Shown: positions 42,389 to 54,531 of the stretch, piece by piece
Layout of the letters: the number at the start of each line of letters is the position of its first letter
Position numbering within the stretch: the stretch's first letter is position 1
Source: Puccinia triticina
Lineage: Eukaryota; Basidiomycota; Pucciniomycetes; Pucciniales; Pucciniaceae
Assembly: GCF_026914185.1 (NCBI RefSeq)
Contig: NC_070558.1
Coordinates: forward strand, 124,001 to 188,000
Direction of reading: 5' to 3'
Length of the DNA: 64,000 nt
Made by a program: the position numbers and the translations under genes
The notes under the pieces: model-generated
What the model was told of the DNA's origin: nothing
Database searches by the model: none
What the model saw: the letters and a program-made list of their open reading frames with translations, nothing else

Positions 42389-43397
42389 AAATAGCACGGT
42401 CCGATCAAGTCCACCAGTATCCCAATCGAAGGGTACATGCTAGGAAGCTTGAGTACATCTGAAAGCAGGCCATTTTCCTGGCATCTCTACTAAGTTCTAT
42501 TGTCCGCCTAAACTTGATGTGGTTAGCCTTTTGTTCTCATTTTTCGATATTCCAGCAGCATTTCCTCATGATGTAATTGTACATATATATGTTGTCTACA
42601 TGCACATTGCTTAACCCCCGGATGGGATGGACCACTAGAGTAATGTTACGGTACACGAATCTATGAAGGATTGAAGATTATTTCACCGAGTTTAGTTGGT
42701 CCTTGAACCCGTTTTATTTCGTTGAAATATTACTGTAATTGTATGAAGCAACCCTTTTGGGGATTTGATGAGTTTTGCTTATTTTCTGCCGAAATTCCAT
42801 GACTCCATCACTGTCCTGTCACCGAGAGTCGCTATGGCCTGTCAACGGCGTCATGGTCAGAAGGAACCCAGGCCCAGACTCCGTCATTTTTTTTTTTTTT
42901 TGCTTTGAAAGACAAATTCACCGTACCTTTTCAAGGTTCACCAGATTCCACGGGTCTACAGCGGACCATGAGCGAGAACAATGTCAGGAAGCAATACCAG
43001 CTCTACATAGTCAGTCTTGTTTCTAGAATTCTCTACAGATAATCATGATGCTTGACATATTTGCTTGTGTTTTGCCCTCACGCCTGAATTTAATGGATTA
43101 GTCATTCGTGAACACATCATTACATGTGTGATTGTGAAGTATTTTCCAGTGGTTTTACCAAAGGGAAATAACTTTGCACCGATCTTCATATTGATTGCTT
43201 TCCTTGAATAACAAGCAAAAGACCAAGGGAGGATGATTTCGACTGCCAATGGCAGTATTGAAGGATTCCAAAAGCAAGCAAATATATACACCGAACTGTC
43301 CACAAAAGCAATAAGCTAAAGTGTTCTTAATTCTAATTTCACCGATAACGGCATGGCGGAAGATATAGGAGAAATGCGCAAGAAACTTTGTTTGCTT
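42389..43397. other. Intergenic between tail-to-tail genes
   Basis: The 3' flanks of the plus-strand secreted gene and the minus-strand TYW4 gene. A T run lies at about 42888-42901. No coding pattern was recognised. Confidence 0.45.
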
Positions 43398-46300
43398 TTA
43401 CGAGGATTGGGACAATTGATCAGCATGTCTAATCAAGTCGATGGCGATTTTTTTGAGATAGAATTGCCGCTGATCGATGGGTAAGCAGTTAAAGCGCGAG
43501 CCGAGTGAGTCGTTCTGATCGAGAGGTGGGTCTGCTAAGCGTTGATGAGGAGCTGCAGCCAAGATATCCTGGAACAGTCGCTCGTGGAGCTCGTTGTAAG
43601 GTGCCAGATCGATATTGCCCCATATGTCCTTCTTCTTAGACTCGTAAAAGTCTGAGAGGCGATCGGTTTTGAAAAACGTGTTGACCGAGATGCTCGGCTC
43701 TAGCGTCTGGACGGCGTGTATCCAGTTCGCGGGTATAAATAAGCTATCTCCTGGCTGTTCATACCGTCAAACGAAGCCCCATCTTCATCATCAACTATCC
43801 CTCGAATACAAACGGCTGGCGCAGATGATTTGGACGTACATTTAAGACACAAAGCAGTGGATGCGACTTGCGATAGAGTGGGAACCGATCCAAATCGGGC
43901 GGGTCGAAGCTAGGAATATGTGATGAACTACCTTCGATATACAGATTGGTAATCTCCCTGTTGGTCGATCGAGATACAGTTAGCCGCCACATGGAAATTC
44001 CAAGGAATCGGAGGCGGGTCTGAATTTACCTTGGGTGCCAGAGCCTGACCAGTTTTTTCCCTTGAACTTGCACAAGGATATTGTCGTATGTATCGTAGTG
44101 AGCCCAGAGACTGGCCGCCATTGTGAAAAAGACAATGCGATTCAATACACATGCGGATTCGATTTTATATTTCACATAAAAAACCTTACCCCATATCAGC
44201 CCCAGAAATCCGGAGAACACTCGAAAAGAAGGCGTCACGATCAATAATATAATCATTCACGGCTGGAGGGATCTTAAAATCGAGAGAGATTTCGGGGAAG
44301 TCGGAATGAAAATTAGAGGGATGTTTGGGGGAGTTGGATAATGAGCGAAGGTAAACGATCCGGCGATCCTTGTTCTCGCCGCCAGAAGTTGCGGCGCCGG
44401 TTGTTCGATCGATCAGCTCCATAAAGCTCATCGTCTCGTATTTGAAGTTCTTATCGTGCCATCTTAAAGTGGTGAAAGAGAGAGGATTGGAGAGATGAAC
44501 CGAGCATTTCTTCTGTCCACACTTCAGCTTGAGATAGTCAGGTGTCCAACTTTCGACACACTCTCCAATCTCCTCCCGAGTATCGAACAACACAGGCTTA
44601 GCAGCCGAAACGACATCGATCCAGGCTTGGCTCGTTAGTTTGTCGATCCGAGGCAGTTCTTGAACTTGGTCCCAAGTATCTTCAGGGGAGGGATCGAAGG
44701 TCCCATAAGACATTCGATTTACTTGTTCATGGTTTTTGTAGATCGCGCCAGTATGTTCAGTCAGGCCCAGACCAGAATCAGAGATGATCTCGGCAGATGT
44801 ATCGAAACTGCTCCCGAATGAAAAGCATGTCGCACCCCCTCCTACCACGAGTGCTACTTTCGAGCCAAGCTGACTACCCCCATTCGCATTGATGGTTGAA
44901 ATTGTGTGGCCTATCATGGTTTGAGCTTTTTGCCGGCCGAGTTGAAGTATACGAGATGTCCTGGATTTTAAATCCAATAATATGTATTGGGTTTCGGTAG
45001 TAATCACGCCGTTTTCAGAGATCCCACCACTCATGATTAGCGTCTTATTCTCCTGATCCCATGAGGTGATCCGATGTGAATATCGATGAAGCAGAGCATC
45101 ATCAAAGTTGAAATTGAGCAGCTCTGGCGCATCAGATCGAACATTGACCGTCAAGTCCTCCGCAAACATCACGCCGACTTGAATGTTCCTCCCGAGCCGG
45201 CTTGTTGATGCGCCACCGCAGATGGCCGTGATCCCTCCAAATACGTATAACTCTTGATCGCGTGAATCGTAGTAGATCTGGTGGGAATGCCGGGGTCCGA
45301 TGATCCCGTCAATGTCAATCAATGCAGTCCACCGATTTCGATTAGGATCAAACAACCAGGCATCCTTCAGGATCACCCCTTCCAAACCTATCCCGCCATG
45401 GATCAGAACGTAAGAAGAGTTTCCGATCAGCAGACTGAGAGCTGCATGTCTAAATCGAGGAGCAGGCCAGGGATGGTCGAGTGTAACTGGCTTGACTGAG
45501 TTCCACGTGTTGGTTGTATAGTTAAAGAGGTATGCATCTGCCAGCGGGACTCGGGGTGAAGATCTTCCGCCGAACAAGAAGACACATGTGGTCTGATCCT
45601 GATCGTTGATGACCGATGAAGCCGTGTGGAACAATCTAGGCGATGGGGTGGAGGGATTGACGGGTAGTGGGGTAGTTTGGAGGGACGAAGTTCGAGGCGA
45701 GAGAGTGAGAATGAGCGGATGGGCTAGTCTGGAATGCGCTGGGGAAGATTTGAGTTTCTGATCAAGGTTCTTGCAGATCGGACTTGGGAGGCCAAAGCCA
45801 CCGAAGACGAAAAGCTGCCCATTTGGGAGTGGGGTTGAGGTGTGTCCGCGCCTGTGTATGGACGAATCTACCGAGCTGTAGCTCCACGACAGACCGGGGC
45901 TATCTGGGCGTGGTGAAGCAATCGGATGAGTTGCGGCGGGTGATCGGTGCCGAAGCGGCGGTAGGGTGATTGTGCCGGTCGGAGGTCGAGGATGGGTATG
46001 GATGAGGCCTGGTTCGGAGTAGGCGATCCCGACGAGATAGTGAGAGAGAAACAAGTCTAATTCTTCCCTAGACAAAGCTTTCTTTAGTGGTCAGCTCACC
46101 CGAACTTCAATAGGAAGATAGAAGAGGACGGGTCACATACCACTCATCGAATTCTTCCAAGTTGATCAGCCTTTCTTTCTCGGTGCGTGAGATCTGGTTG
46201 AGATCGAATGCTTTCCAGAGATCATGGAGCGTCGACATCTCCACGGTCTTCCAATACCTTCCGAGTCTGTTGAGCTGATCTGAGATGGTTGGATAGGCCA

Positions 46301-47057
46301 GGGTGCCTCTGATGGGCGTTCGAAGCTTGTGGAAATGTTTGAGCATCGTATCCGAGAAGGCAGTGGGGCTGGCTGGCAGGACTTGTTCCAAGCAGCTCCA
46401 GATCATGTTGGGAAATGATTGGCTGAGGTTGTGGAGGAGCTGATCGGACTTGTCGAAGGGCATATAAACGGTTGAGACTTCTGATACGAATAGGATCCGA
46501 GCATCGCGCCTGCCTTGGAGTAAGTCGATTAATTTGTGAATGAATCGATGGCTATCACACAGGTCGCAGCCGAGTAGGGCATAGGAGGTGCTCGCGTTAG
46601 GTAGCCGAATCCAGTCTCCGACCGTCGAGCTGCTAAAACCTGGGAGGATCGATTGGAGTTCTTCGGATTGGGAGATCAGCTGGTGCTTCTTGGCGATCAG
46701 CTCGGGGTAATCGGCATCGATATATTGGATGGTCTCGGTAGTGGTCGTGGCGGTGGTTGTGGCTAGTTTGAAGAAGCCTGGGTCGTAGCCACAGCCGAGG
46801 CTGACGATGACGAGCGGGGCCGGTTGGGCGTCGGTGAATCTGGAGACGATGAGATCGACGAGCAGCGTCCGGAGGGTGTAGCCGATGTTGATCAGCGCGG
46901 TCCTTCGCTGGGGCCTGTGTGCGAATGCTCGGAGGAACTGCGGGTGGGGGAAGTAGCCGAGGCGTTCGGCGCTCCGCTTGCTGAGGATGCTCGAGTCGTT
47001 GGTGCCGATGACCAGGGTGCGTGGGCTGGCGTCCGGCTGGTTGGTCTTCTTCGCCAT
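43398..47057 (-). CDS. TYW4: tRNA wybutosine-synthesizing protein 4 (LCMT-like + kelch + JmjC), 1122 residues
   Basis: Proposed exons on the minus strand are 47057-46137, 46081-44190, 44110-44030, 43957-43840 and 43754-43398, all in frame. The first intron uses the donor GTGACC. Residues 1 to about 310 are the leucine-carboxylmethyltransferase-type SAM domain (LVIVSLGCGYDPGFFKL, ALLGCDLCD, EEFDEWY). Residues about 350-730 carry kelch motifs (GQLFVFGGFG, CVFLFGGRSS, SYVLIHGGIG, ELYVFGGITA). The C-terminal third is a JmjC domain with H942-Y-D944 in LWAHYDTYDN and a second His at 1017 in PANWIHAV, as needed for iron binding. Family knowledge: yeast Ppm2/Tyw4 methylates and methoxycarbonylates the wybutosine precursor at position 37 of tRNA-Phe, in the cytosol. 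Length and domain order are those of the full enzyme. A palindromic MITE begins 78 bp upstream of the ATG. Confidence 0.92.
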
Positions 47058-47134
47058 ATTCGTTGTCTGCTGCCGGCGATTAAAGAACAGATCAAATCAA
47101 ACCAAATCAAATCAAGTGGGAACAAGACAAAATA

Positions 47135-47753
47135 CGGACTTACTTCGCCCACTGCGAAAAACTCTTCGTGCACTGCACAGTGCGCGAAGTCCCCAAACAC
47201 TTTGCACACTGCAGGTGAAATATCAAAGTTTTTCAAGTTTTTTCTTGACCAATCAATAGAATGGCTTTTTATTGGCCTCTGTGTATTTTTTACATATAGG
47301 ATCAGCCATTTTTGAACTTTTTAGCTACTTTGTGCAAGATAAAGGGTCTGAAAAATGAGGAAATTGCATGTGCAATCCACCAAAGTTTGCTATTATGTGG
47401 TGAAATTTCCTCATTTTTGAGACCCTTACTCTTGCAAAAAAAGTTCCCAAGTGGCTGTTCCTATATGTTCCATGAGTCAATAAATTATTTTGAGTTTTTG
47501 GCCCATGGGAACTTTGATTTTCAGGCCCCCAAATGCTACATCTGTTTTTTGCTTTTAATATTTTTTTAGCATACAAGGCAATCTGGAAAAACTCCCAAAA
47601 AATTCACAGAGGCCAATAAAAAGCCATTCTATTGATTGGTCAAGAAAAAACTTGAAAAACTTTGATATTTCTCCTGCAGTGCGCAAAGTGTTTGGGGACT
47701 TTGCACACTGTGCAGTGCGCAAAGAGTTTTTTGCAGTGCGCCAAGTAAGTCCG
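47135..47753. mobile_element. Large palindromic MITE (copy 2), upstream of TYW4
   Basis: It starts CGGACTTACTTCGCCCACTG and ends CAGTGCGCCAAGTAAGTCCG. The two halves are inverted copies, with TTGACCAATCAATAGAATGG and its complement. It is the same family as 12020-12764 but shorter (619 bp), and the middle differs. No target duplication is visible. Confidence 0.85.
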
Positions 47754-47799
47754 TTCTTATATTTGATACCCCCTAATGGTGTATTATTACAGCATTTTC

Positions 47800-48305
47800 A
47801 GACCCCCTATAGATGGGCGGCACCAAAAATCTGGAAATTTGCAAAAATTCATACATTTGCAGAGCCCATTCATACACGTTTTGTGCGTACCCTCAGAGGA
47901 TTTCCAAAATTTTCATACATTTTTTGTGCCTACCATTATTTTTGCGGCTGGGGGCGCAAAGCCTGTTTTTTTTTTGCGGCTAGCCATTTCTCATAGCTTC
48001 AGGGATCCTGGGTAAACTGTGTAAACTGGTACAAAAATATTAACCTGGGTGTTCACCGCTGCTGAAGGGGGGGGGGGGGGGGGGGGGGGGGGGAGAGAGC
48101 AGTTGTGAGTTGTGTTCCTCTCATAAATTCATACATTTCTGGTTACTACCCTCCCTTCTCTGAGGAAAATTTTATACATTTGAGGTGCCTACCCTTAATG
48201 GCAAACAAGGCCATTCATACATTTTCTCTGCGTATCATTTTGCAATTTGGCCGGAAAATTCATTCATTTTGGTGCCGCCCATTTATAGGTGGTTGCCAGG
48301 GTCCT
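47800..48305. mobile_element. MITE family D, damaged copy with poly-G insertion
   Basis: The left part GACCCCCTATAGATGGGCGG and the right part, in reverse complement AAGGACCCTGGCAACCACCT then ATAAATGGGCGGCACC, form terminal inverted repeats. The interior repeats TTCATACATTTT.GTGCCTACC. The family matches 54532-54890. The left end is shortened. A run of about 25 G lies at 48067-48093. Confidence 0.65.
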
Positions 48306-48989
48306 TGGCAAGCCAAGCAAAACTTTTGGCCTCCTTGTAACAACTGACTTGATTGTTGTTACTATTGGAAGTTATGTTAATTAATGTTTAGATAAGCAAG
48401 AAGGATGATGTCATTTGATTGATGAATCATGTGCTTTTGTTTTCCGGTAAAGTATTATTAGTAATCGTAAGTCTTTTATTTCAAATTAATACTCAGTTCA
48501 TTTGGAAATATTCTTGGATTTGTTGTTACTAGGGAAATTGTGGCTGCACCGCGGAACACAAAATGTAAAATGCAGAATCAGGTTAAGTTCCAGCCATGAG
48601 ACTAAATCTACAGTATTAGTAGCCTTATATTAGAGCTCAAGTCCTAAAGATTGGATAAAATATCATTGAACAAATAAATTATCTTACATAGCAAAATGCT
48701 TAAATAATACCCCCTGACATCTCAAACCCCCAGTGGCACTTGGCCAAGTGGGAGTTTGTGTGTGCCCAGCCGCGCTTGCAACACCAATATATACAGTGGA
48801 GCACTTCCCATTGCAATCTGGCAGCCTCCCAGAGTTCCAAAGTAGATTTCCCTGCAAAATTTGGCTCAGATCTGGGTCTAGAAGGGGTTCACAGATTGAC
48901 AGCAAGTCCTTCTGATTGTAATTCCAGGAATGCTTGGACAAATTCTTGAGCTGTGCACTCCAAATCATGGGTGGTCATTGTTTTGACTT
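48306..48989. other. No gene recognised
   Basis: AT-rich, then a mixed region (48700-48970) with a TATATA box and no coding pattern. Confidence 0.35.
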
Positions 48990-49112
48990 TGCTAATGTCC
49001 CCCTCATGTATGTGCATACAAGGGGGTGAAAAATCACAAGCTGGGCCTCCTGCAGATCAACAACATGTACACACCGGTTAGAAAGATGTAAAATGCCCAT
49101 CTGAATTGGAAT
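48990..49112. repeat. CGCG/TGCA-centred hairpin repeat
   Basis: CCCCCTCATGTATGTGCATA then CAAGGGGG (about 48998-49027) is a relative of the hairpin at 33267. It is followed by ATCACAAGCTGGGCCTCCTG, which resembles the inverted form of the family B word GGCCCAGC.TGTGAT. Confidence 0.5.
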
Positions 49113-49455
49113 ATTTCCCTAAAAAATGTGGGTATCATCTAGAATTGAGCCAAAAAAGGATGGAAATAGGCAGGTAATAAAAGCCAAGTCAAGCTTGGAG
49201 CTGTATGGTACCAGATTTCAGCTAGACATCCTGGATTCTTAACACATATAAGCTTCTGAGTTGTTTTTGTGTTTGTTTGTTTTCCAATGTCTACATGTAC
49301 ATGCATGTGGACTGTTTTCCACTTTACCAATGTCACCCTCATGTATGCGCGTAAATTGGGGTGTCAGATCACAGGAGGGGCCTTTGACAGCTCCATTACA
49401 AGTACACATGGGTCAGAAAGCCATTGAAGCCCCCGCTAACCACATTCACATTTTG
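49113..49455 (+). repeat. Direct repeat, copy 1 (pair with 51998-52335)
   Basis: Shared with 51998-52335 in the same orientation: TTTCCCTAAAAAA, GGTATCATCTA.AATTGAGCC, TCAAGTCAAGCTTGGA, CTGGATTCTTAACACATATA, then the hairpin word TGTATGCGCGTAAATTGGGGTG, ATCACAGGAGGGGCCTTT and GTCAGAAAGCCATT.AAGCCC. Its right half is the reverse complement of family B. About 340 bp, no gene. Confidence 0.8.
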
Positions 49456-49475
49456 TGAAGCCCCTTGCACCAACG

Positions 49476-49605
49476 GTGAAACCACTGCGCTGCGCTGACA
49501 GCAGCAGCACTTTTAGCGCAGTGCAACTGTCTACCGCTGATCCTCCAGCCCAATCAGCGTTAGTGCAGCGGTTATAGTGCTGCGCTAACGCTGAATTCAG
49601 CGGTT
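49476..49605. repeat. Small palindromic GCGCTG-rich repeat
   Basis: AAACCACTGCGCTGCGCTGA at the left and the inverted GCTGCGCTAACGCTGAATTC with AGCGGTTTG at the right frame about 130 bp in which GCAGCGGT/AACCGCTG words recur. It is a possible micro-MITE; ends are uncertain. Confidence 0.5.
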
Positions 49606-49639
49606 TGTATTGAATCTGAGAACTGAGGTCAAAGCTGAG

Positions 49640-49976
49640 AGCAAGGACAGAAGGGCCTGAGGAACAAAAAGCTCAGAGATACATTGAGTGAGACAACAAA
49701 AGGGGGCCAAGGAAGCCCTCTAGGAGGGCAAAAAGCTGCTAGCTCGCGTGGAAGAAAAGCACACATGCTAAGTACAAGAGGCTTTATCCTGTAGAGACCT
49801 CAGGGAAATGTGTGCAGAAGAAGATGAGGTGTATTTCTTCTGTAAAGCAGAGGTTATAAACTATAGGGTACAAATTGTGGGCAGAAGGTGAACATGCATA
49901 TTCATCTGGAGGAGAAAGGAGTGAAAGATGTGTGAAAGGGAGAGAAATGGAAACCTGAGCAGTTGCAGTTTCAACA
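49640..49976 (-). repeat. Family C repeat (second copy)
   Basis: Matches the insertion inside gag at 18998-19375 in opposite orientation, ending TTTCAACA at 49976. See that entry for shared words. Confidence 0.6.
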
Positions 49977-51997
49977 GTTTGCCACGGATGCTGTGGAACT
50001 AATCTGAGGGAAGAATAGAGCTTGAGAGGGATTTGGTGCTTGAAGGGCTGCCTCTCAGGGGAACAAGAAAAAGAATATAAGAGTATGGACTCTTAAGGAA
50101 ATTAGGTGTGGCTATAGAGGATTCTTGAGGTATTTCTAAGGGTTTACTTTCTACCAATCTAATAGCAAGGTAAAGGTAATGTAAAGTCTGTTCAACCTGA
50201 TATATTTGGCATAGACTTATCAAGCTTGTCCACTCTGATTTAATGGCATAAGCTAGGCTAGTGAATGGTGACCAGTGATCTGGATTGCTGGGACAGGATC
50301 TGATGGGGAACAAAAAGTAGGGCCAAAGAGGGCAGACTATATACAAAATATTATGGGGCTGGGTTGTGGTTAGAAGAAAATATGAAACAGTGAAAATTCT
50401 CAATCAAGGGGCTGGGGCTGAAAATGCTATGGGGATGGAAGGTTCTGGAATGAGGCTGAAATGTGGAGAGACAATGAAACATCAGAAGAAAGGGATTAAA
50501 TATCATATGAGAGGCTGAAAAGGGAAGGGCTGAAACCAAAGGGGACAAGGGGTTACCAAGATGGGATCTCCATGGTTATTACATGTGTGGCTAATTCCAA
50601 AATGAGGTTGTTATGCTGGATTGGGAAGGGAGGAAGAGATGATGAATATTCAGGGCCTTTCCTAATAGTCTGGCTCTGTCTGATGGGTAAATTTATCCCA
50701 CTTGTGCCTAGCTGGGAGCCTGAGGAGTATTGAGTTGGTGTAGGTGGGTATCCAGAAGGTGGGGAAAAAGGGTGAAGAGAGAATGGGGGGCCTGTTGGTG
50801 GGTATTAGTTTTCCTGGCCTTGATTCTTGAGGAGGTGGGGCCTTGAGTATTCCAGAGAGGGTTATATTGAGGGAAAAAGACTTTGATTTTGGTGCCATAT
50901 TCAGGATTGGCTTACCACATCGCCCGCCAAAGCCTTTCTGATGATGTGTGATCCCACTGGCCCTTCTTCTTTATATTTACCGCTCCCTTTGTCTTCCTTC
51001 TTCTTGTACTTGTGTGTTATTGTGGCTAGATGAGTGGAATCAACAACCCCAAGAGCAGAGTTTTCACCCCATAGCACAATGATGAACAAATTTTTGTATT
51101 GTCTCCCTGAATCATTCAGTGATAAACTGTTTCTTGCAGCATGGGTTTTTAGGATCATTGAATTTGCTCAAGTGAAAGAAGGTGAAGATTAAGAACGCTA
51201 TCATCCAGGCAGAACTTACCAAAGCCCTCAAAAAGCTCAATATTGAGGGTGACTAATTGAAGTGGAAAAATAGCACTATTCACATTGGGCTGTGGTCAGC
51301 AGAATTTTATGTTGCATCAGCAAACTGCAATTTGAAATTGGAGTGTAATATTACACACCAAATTTAACCACTGGTGTGCAAAGGGTTCTCACCCTCATCA
51401 GGCAACCCTCCCCCCCCCCCCCCCCCCCCATGTGCACAGTACACCAAGCCTCAGCTTACTCCACCAACAACAAAATTCATTGGATTCCAGCACAAATAAT
51501 GAAATAAAAGTGCCAATTGGGACTCAAACATGACATAGAAAAGGCAGTGGCAGCTACTTGCTTTTAATTTCTCAACTTTTCCAAGACCCATAAACCCGCA
51601 CAAATCACCTGGATTTCTTGTGCTGAGGGCCAGTTTTTTTGCTTATGTAGATATTTAACCTGAAGTACTGTTTTAGGTTTTTTTTGCTCCTTGGTTCTTG
51701 ATGGCTGTCCAGCTTGAAAAACTATTTCTCTGAGAGAAAGAGATTGGTTAACATAATTGGTATTTTAATGTTTATCACATGCTGTATTGTGCATATCTGC
51801 CTTATCTTTTCATCAAAGTTTGTTTTCTGGATACTGGTAAACTGTTTCCTTGATTTATTTCAAAGTAAGAAGAATAATTCACAAAGTCTTACCAGGCAAA
51901 GGATCAAACTGAATTATCCATTGATCACTGTGTCATACTGCTGTTTTGATTTTCTTGGGTGACGGAAAATGCAGCGGCGCAGCCGCCTTGGCCTCTA
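49977..51997. other. No gene; C run and GC-rich 24-mer
   Basis: Two kb without a believable gene. Minus-strand frames at 50403-49999 and 51158-50901 lack family patterns. A C homopolymer (about 51409-51429) and the GC-rich 24-mer 51970-51993 (reverse complement of 14731-14754) are the only marked features. Confidence 0.4.
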
Positions 51998-52335
51998 GTT
52001 TCCCTAAAAAAAGGCAGGTATCATCTATAATTGAGCCAAAAAAGGATGAAAATAGGGTGAAAGTATGTGTCAAGTCAAGCTTGGATGTTTGGGGTACCAC
52101 ATTTCAGCTAGACAACCTGGATTCTTAACACATATAAGCTTGTGGGTTTTTTTTATGGTTTTTTGTTTTCCAATGTCCCCATGCACATGCATGTGAGCTG
52201 TTTTCCATTTTGATAATTTCACCTTTGTGTACGCGCGTACATTGGGGTGACAGATCACCAGAGGGGCCTTTCACAGCTACATGACAAGTAAAAACTGGTC
52301 AGAAAGCCATTAAAGCCCCCGCCAGTCACATTTAT
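51998..52335 (+). repeat. Direct repeat, copy 2 (pair with 49113-49455)
   Basis: Contains the hairpin word GTGTACGCGCGTACATTGGGG (about 52224-52244 and adjacent bases) and the remaining shared words listed for copy 1. Confidence 0.8.
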
Positions 52336-53139
52336 GTTGTGTTCTCACGTAGAGAAATTGATCAACATAAGTTCACCATAAACAATTGATAATTGGGCAT
52401 TGAATAAATATCATTTCATTATAGGTTGTAATTGAGTTATCCTTAAAGAATAAAAATTGCATGAGGTCCTGTGATATAACTTCCTCATAAATTATGACAG
52501 ACTTCCCATTGAATTCTGGATAATTTATCAATCATTTCCTAATACACATCTGACTGACATCAGACCCAGAACTACATAAAATTACAGTCAGGCACTCTCT
52601 GGAGAGTGCGTTGTGGTGTGCTGTGCCTGTTGCAATTCCAAAAGGAAATATGAAAAGGCATCATGATAGTACAGTTACATACAGGTGGAACCCATTACAA
52701 GAGGAGGAGATAATCTTACACAACAGTTACAACATTTACACACATACACCCTTTGGTAGCCACGGCGGATTGGACAGAAGAATACACAACGTAGATCCGA
52801 GGACGAGGGAGGAGGAAGGAAGGAGGACCAGAAAGAGGCTTTGACCCCCAAATCCTGGAAAGGATGAATATTCTAGTTGGGTGCAGAGTGCATGGAAGGT
52901 GGCTTGGTTACATAGCAACTCATTCTGAAGGATATGGAAGGTGGCTTGGGTATACTACATAGCAACGCATGACATCAGGCAGTGCAATATATGCAGGCAG
53001 ATAAGGTGTACAAATAGTGTCACTGCGGCATAATTCCCTCATTGTTTGTGTGGCCGTGCAGTACAGGTGTACATATGCTGTGCAACTGGGATTCCCTGCA
53101 GCTAAATTCCCTCAAGCACATCCCCCTGGAGCTAAAATC
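52336..53139. other. No gene; short local duplication
   Basis: ATGGAAGGTGGCTTGG...TACATAGCAAC.CAT occurs twice (about 52893-52922 and 52936-52969). The stretch 52480-52600 resembles 34740-34885. Confidence 0.45.
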
Positions 53140-53972
53140 CCTCACTCTTCAATATAAAAGAAGCTCTTCTCCCCCCCATAATTTCTCTTTTTCAGCATCA
53201 ACCTAGAGAGGTCTGGTCACATATGGTAGTTTAGCAGTAGTAGTCTTGAGTAGCGTAGAGTCAGTCAGTCAGTAGAGTGTTAGTACAGTAGTAGAATCAA
53301 CAACCAACCAACAACCAACCAACCAACCAACAACCAACCAACCAACCAACAACCCATTCTCCTTATTAGCATATTAGTAGTAGTAGTAGTAGAAGTAGTA
53401 GAAGTAGTAGTACAAATTATAACATCAACAACAGTAGAGGAACTTCACCATAACAAACCACATTATCCTTAGTTTTAACCGGTCTGAAAACACATTGAAT
53501 TAGATATTTAGGTCTGATAGAGATTACTATGTAAAAGTAAGAGCTATCTTGGAATCTGCCACATTTTCTTAAATATTGATTACAAGACTCTTGGTTATTT
53601 GCATAGTACTATTAGAGGGGCAGGTCTTTCAAAACCACCCGTAGATTTTAATAGCCTTTCAACCTATCATACAATTTATTTCCCCCTCAAAAAGGAACTT
53701 CGATTACCCATCCATCCCTGGAGTCCTACAGCGTCAAATTCTCCCCTGGTGTATATTTGCAAATAACCACTGAAATCAATTTCAACTCTCACGAACCTGT
53801 TGTTGAACAACTTCATCTGGAACAGACCAATCCTATCACTTGATTAAAACTTGCCAAGCTTAGCTTGGTGGGTCTGGTCAGCTGACAGCCAGAAGGTCAG
53901 ATTTTGCACCTCCGTCATCCACTTCACCATTCAGCAAAAGGGTTTTACAAACACTTTTGAGTCTTACACCAG
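53140..53972 (+). repeat. LTR-like repeat, family A (3' part) with microsatellites
   Basis: TATAAAAGAAGCTCTTCTCC (about 53153) corresponds to the TATA region of the copy at 31969-32957. The right end from 53817 (TTCATCTGGAACAGACC ... GAGTCTTACA) is nearly the same. Inside are a CAAC/AACC microsatellite (about 53298-53352) and an AGT microsatellite (about 53375-53412) absent from the other copy. Confidence 0.6.
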
Positions 53973-54531
53973 TCATCAAATGTAGAATCCCTCCCTGAAA
54001 GCTGGTTATTTAGTTGAGGATGTCTCTCCACTGTGGAAATTCTCTCAATGGGGAGATAGGATCTTGGAAGGGAAATATAGATGTCACAGGTATTGTCACA
54101 CTGCACAGGTGCTTGAAGGGCTGCCCTCCTTCAATAAGCTTCTGGGAGAATTTTACACCAAGAATTTATCTAGCTTAACAAAGCCACTCAAACGGAGGTC
54201 TGGGGGAACCACACAGAGCGCTCTCCGTAGGAGAGGCTTACTTGCTATCCCTCAATTTTGGCAGGAGCAGAAGGGATATTCAGTGCAAAAAATATAAATT
54301 CAGCCCTATAAATTGTAATAAAAACAACAAAAGAAAACTGAATATACAGTCTTGTAGCCTTGATAAATGCGCAAATTTTGACACCTGTTCCAGACTCTCA
54401 ATCCAAAGACTGCAATCTCTAGTGGCAAAAGTGTCCAGGAATCTAGCTCAAGGCAGCAAAAAAAAATTCCAAACCATGTCTTAAGTTTGGAAGATCCATG
54501 TGTGGATCCACATTTGGCCAATGGGAAGCAC
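53973..54531. other. No gene; GC-B micro-element remnant at 54190-54240
   Basis: GCTCTCCGTAGGAGAGGCTT (54220-54239) is the reverse complement of the end of the foldback at 13113-13174, and the flanking GGTCTGGGGGAACC matches its core. The rest lacks coding pattern. Confidence 0.5.

Noticed and set aside
50901..51158. Transposase fragment on the minus strand
   Set aside because: The peptide (LGVVDSTHLATITHKYKKKE) has no recognisable catalytic or DNA-binding motif.
53298..53352. Regulatory array of CAACCAAC units
   Set aside because: A simple microsatellite; no reason to propose protein binding.
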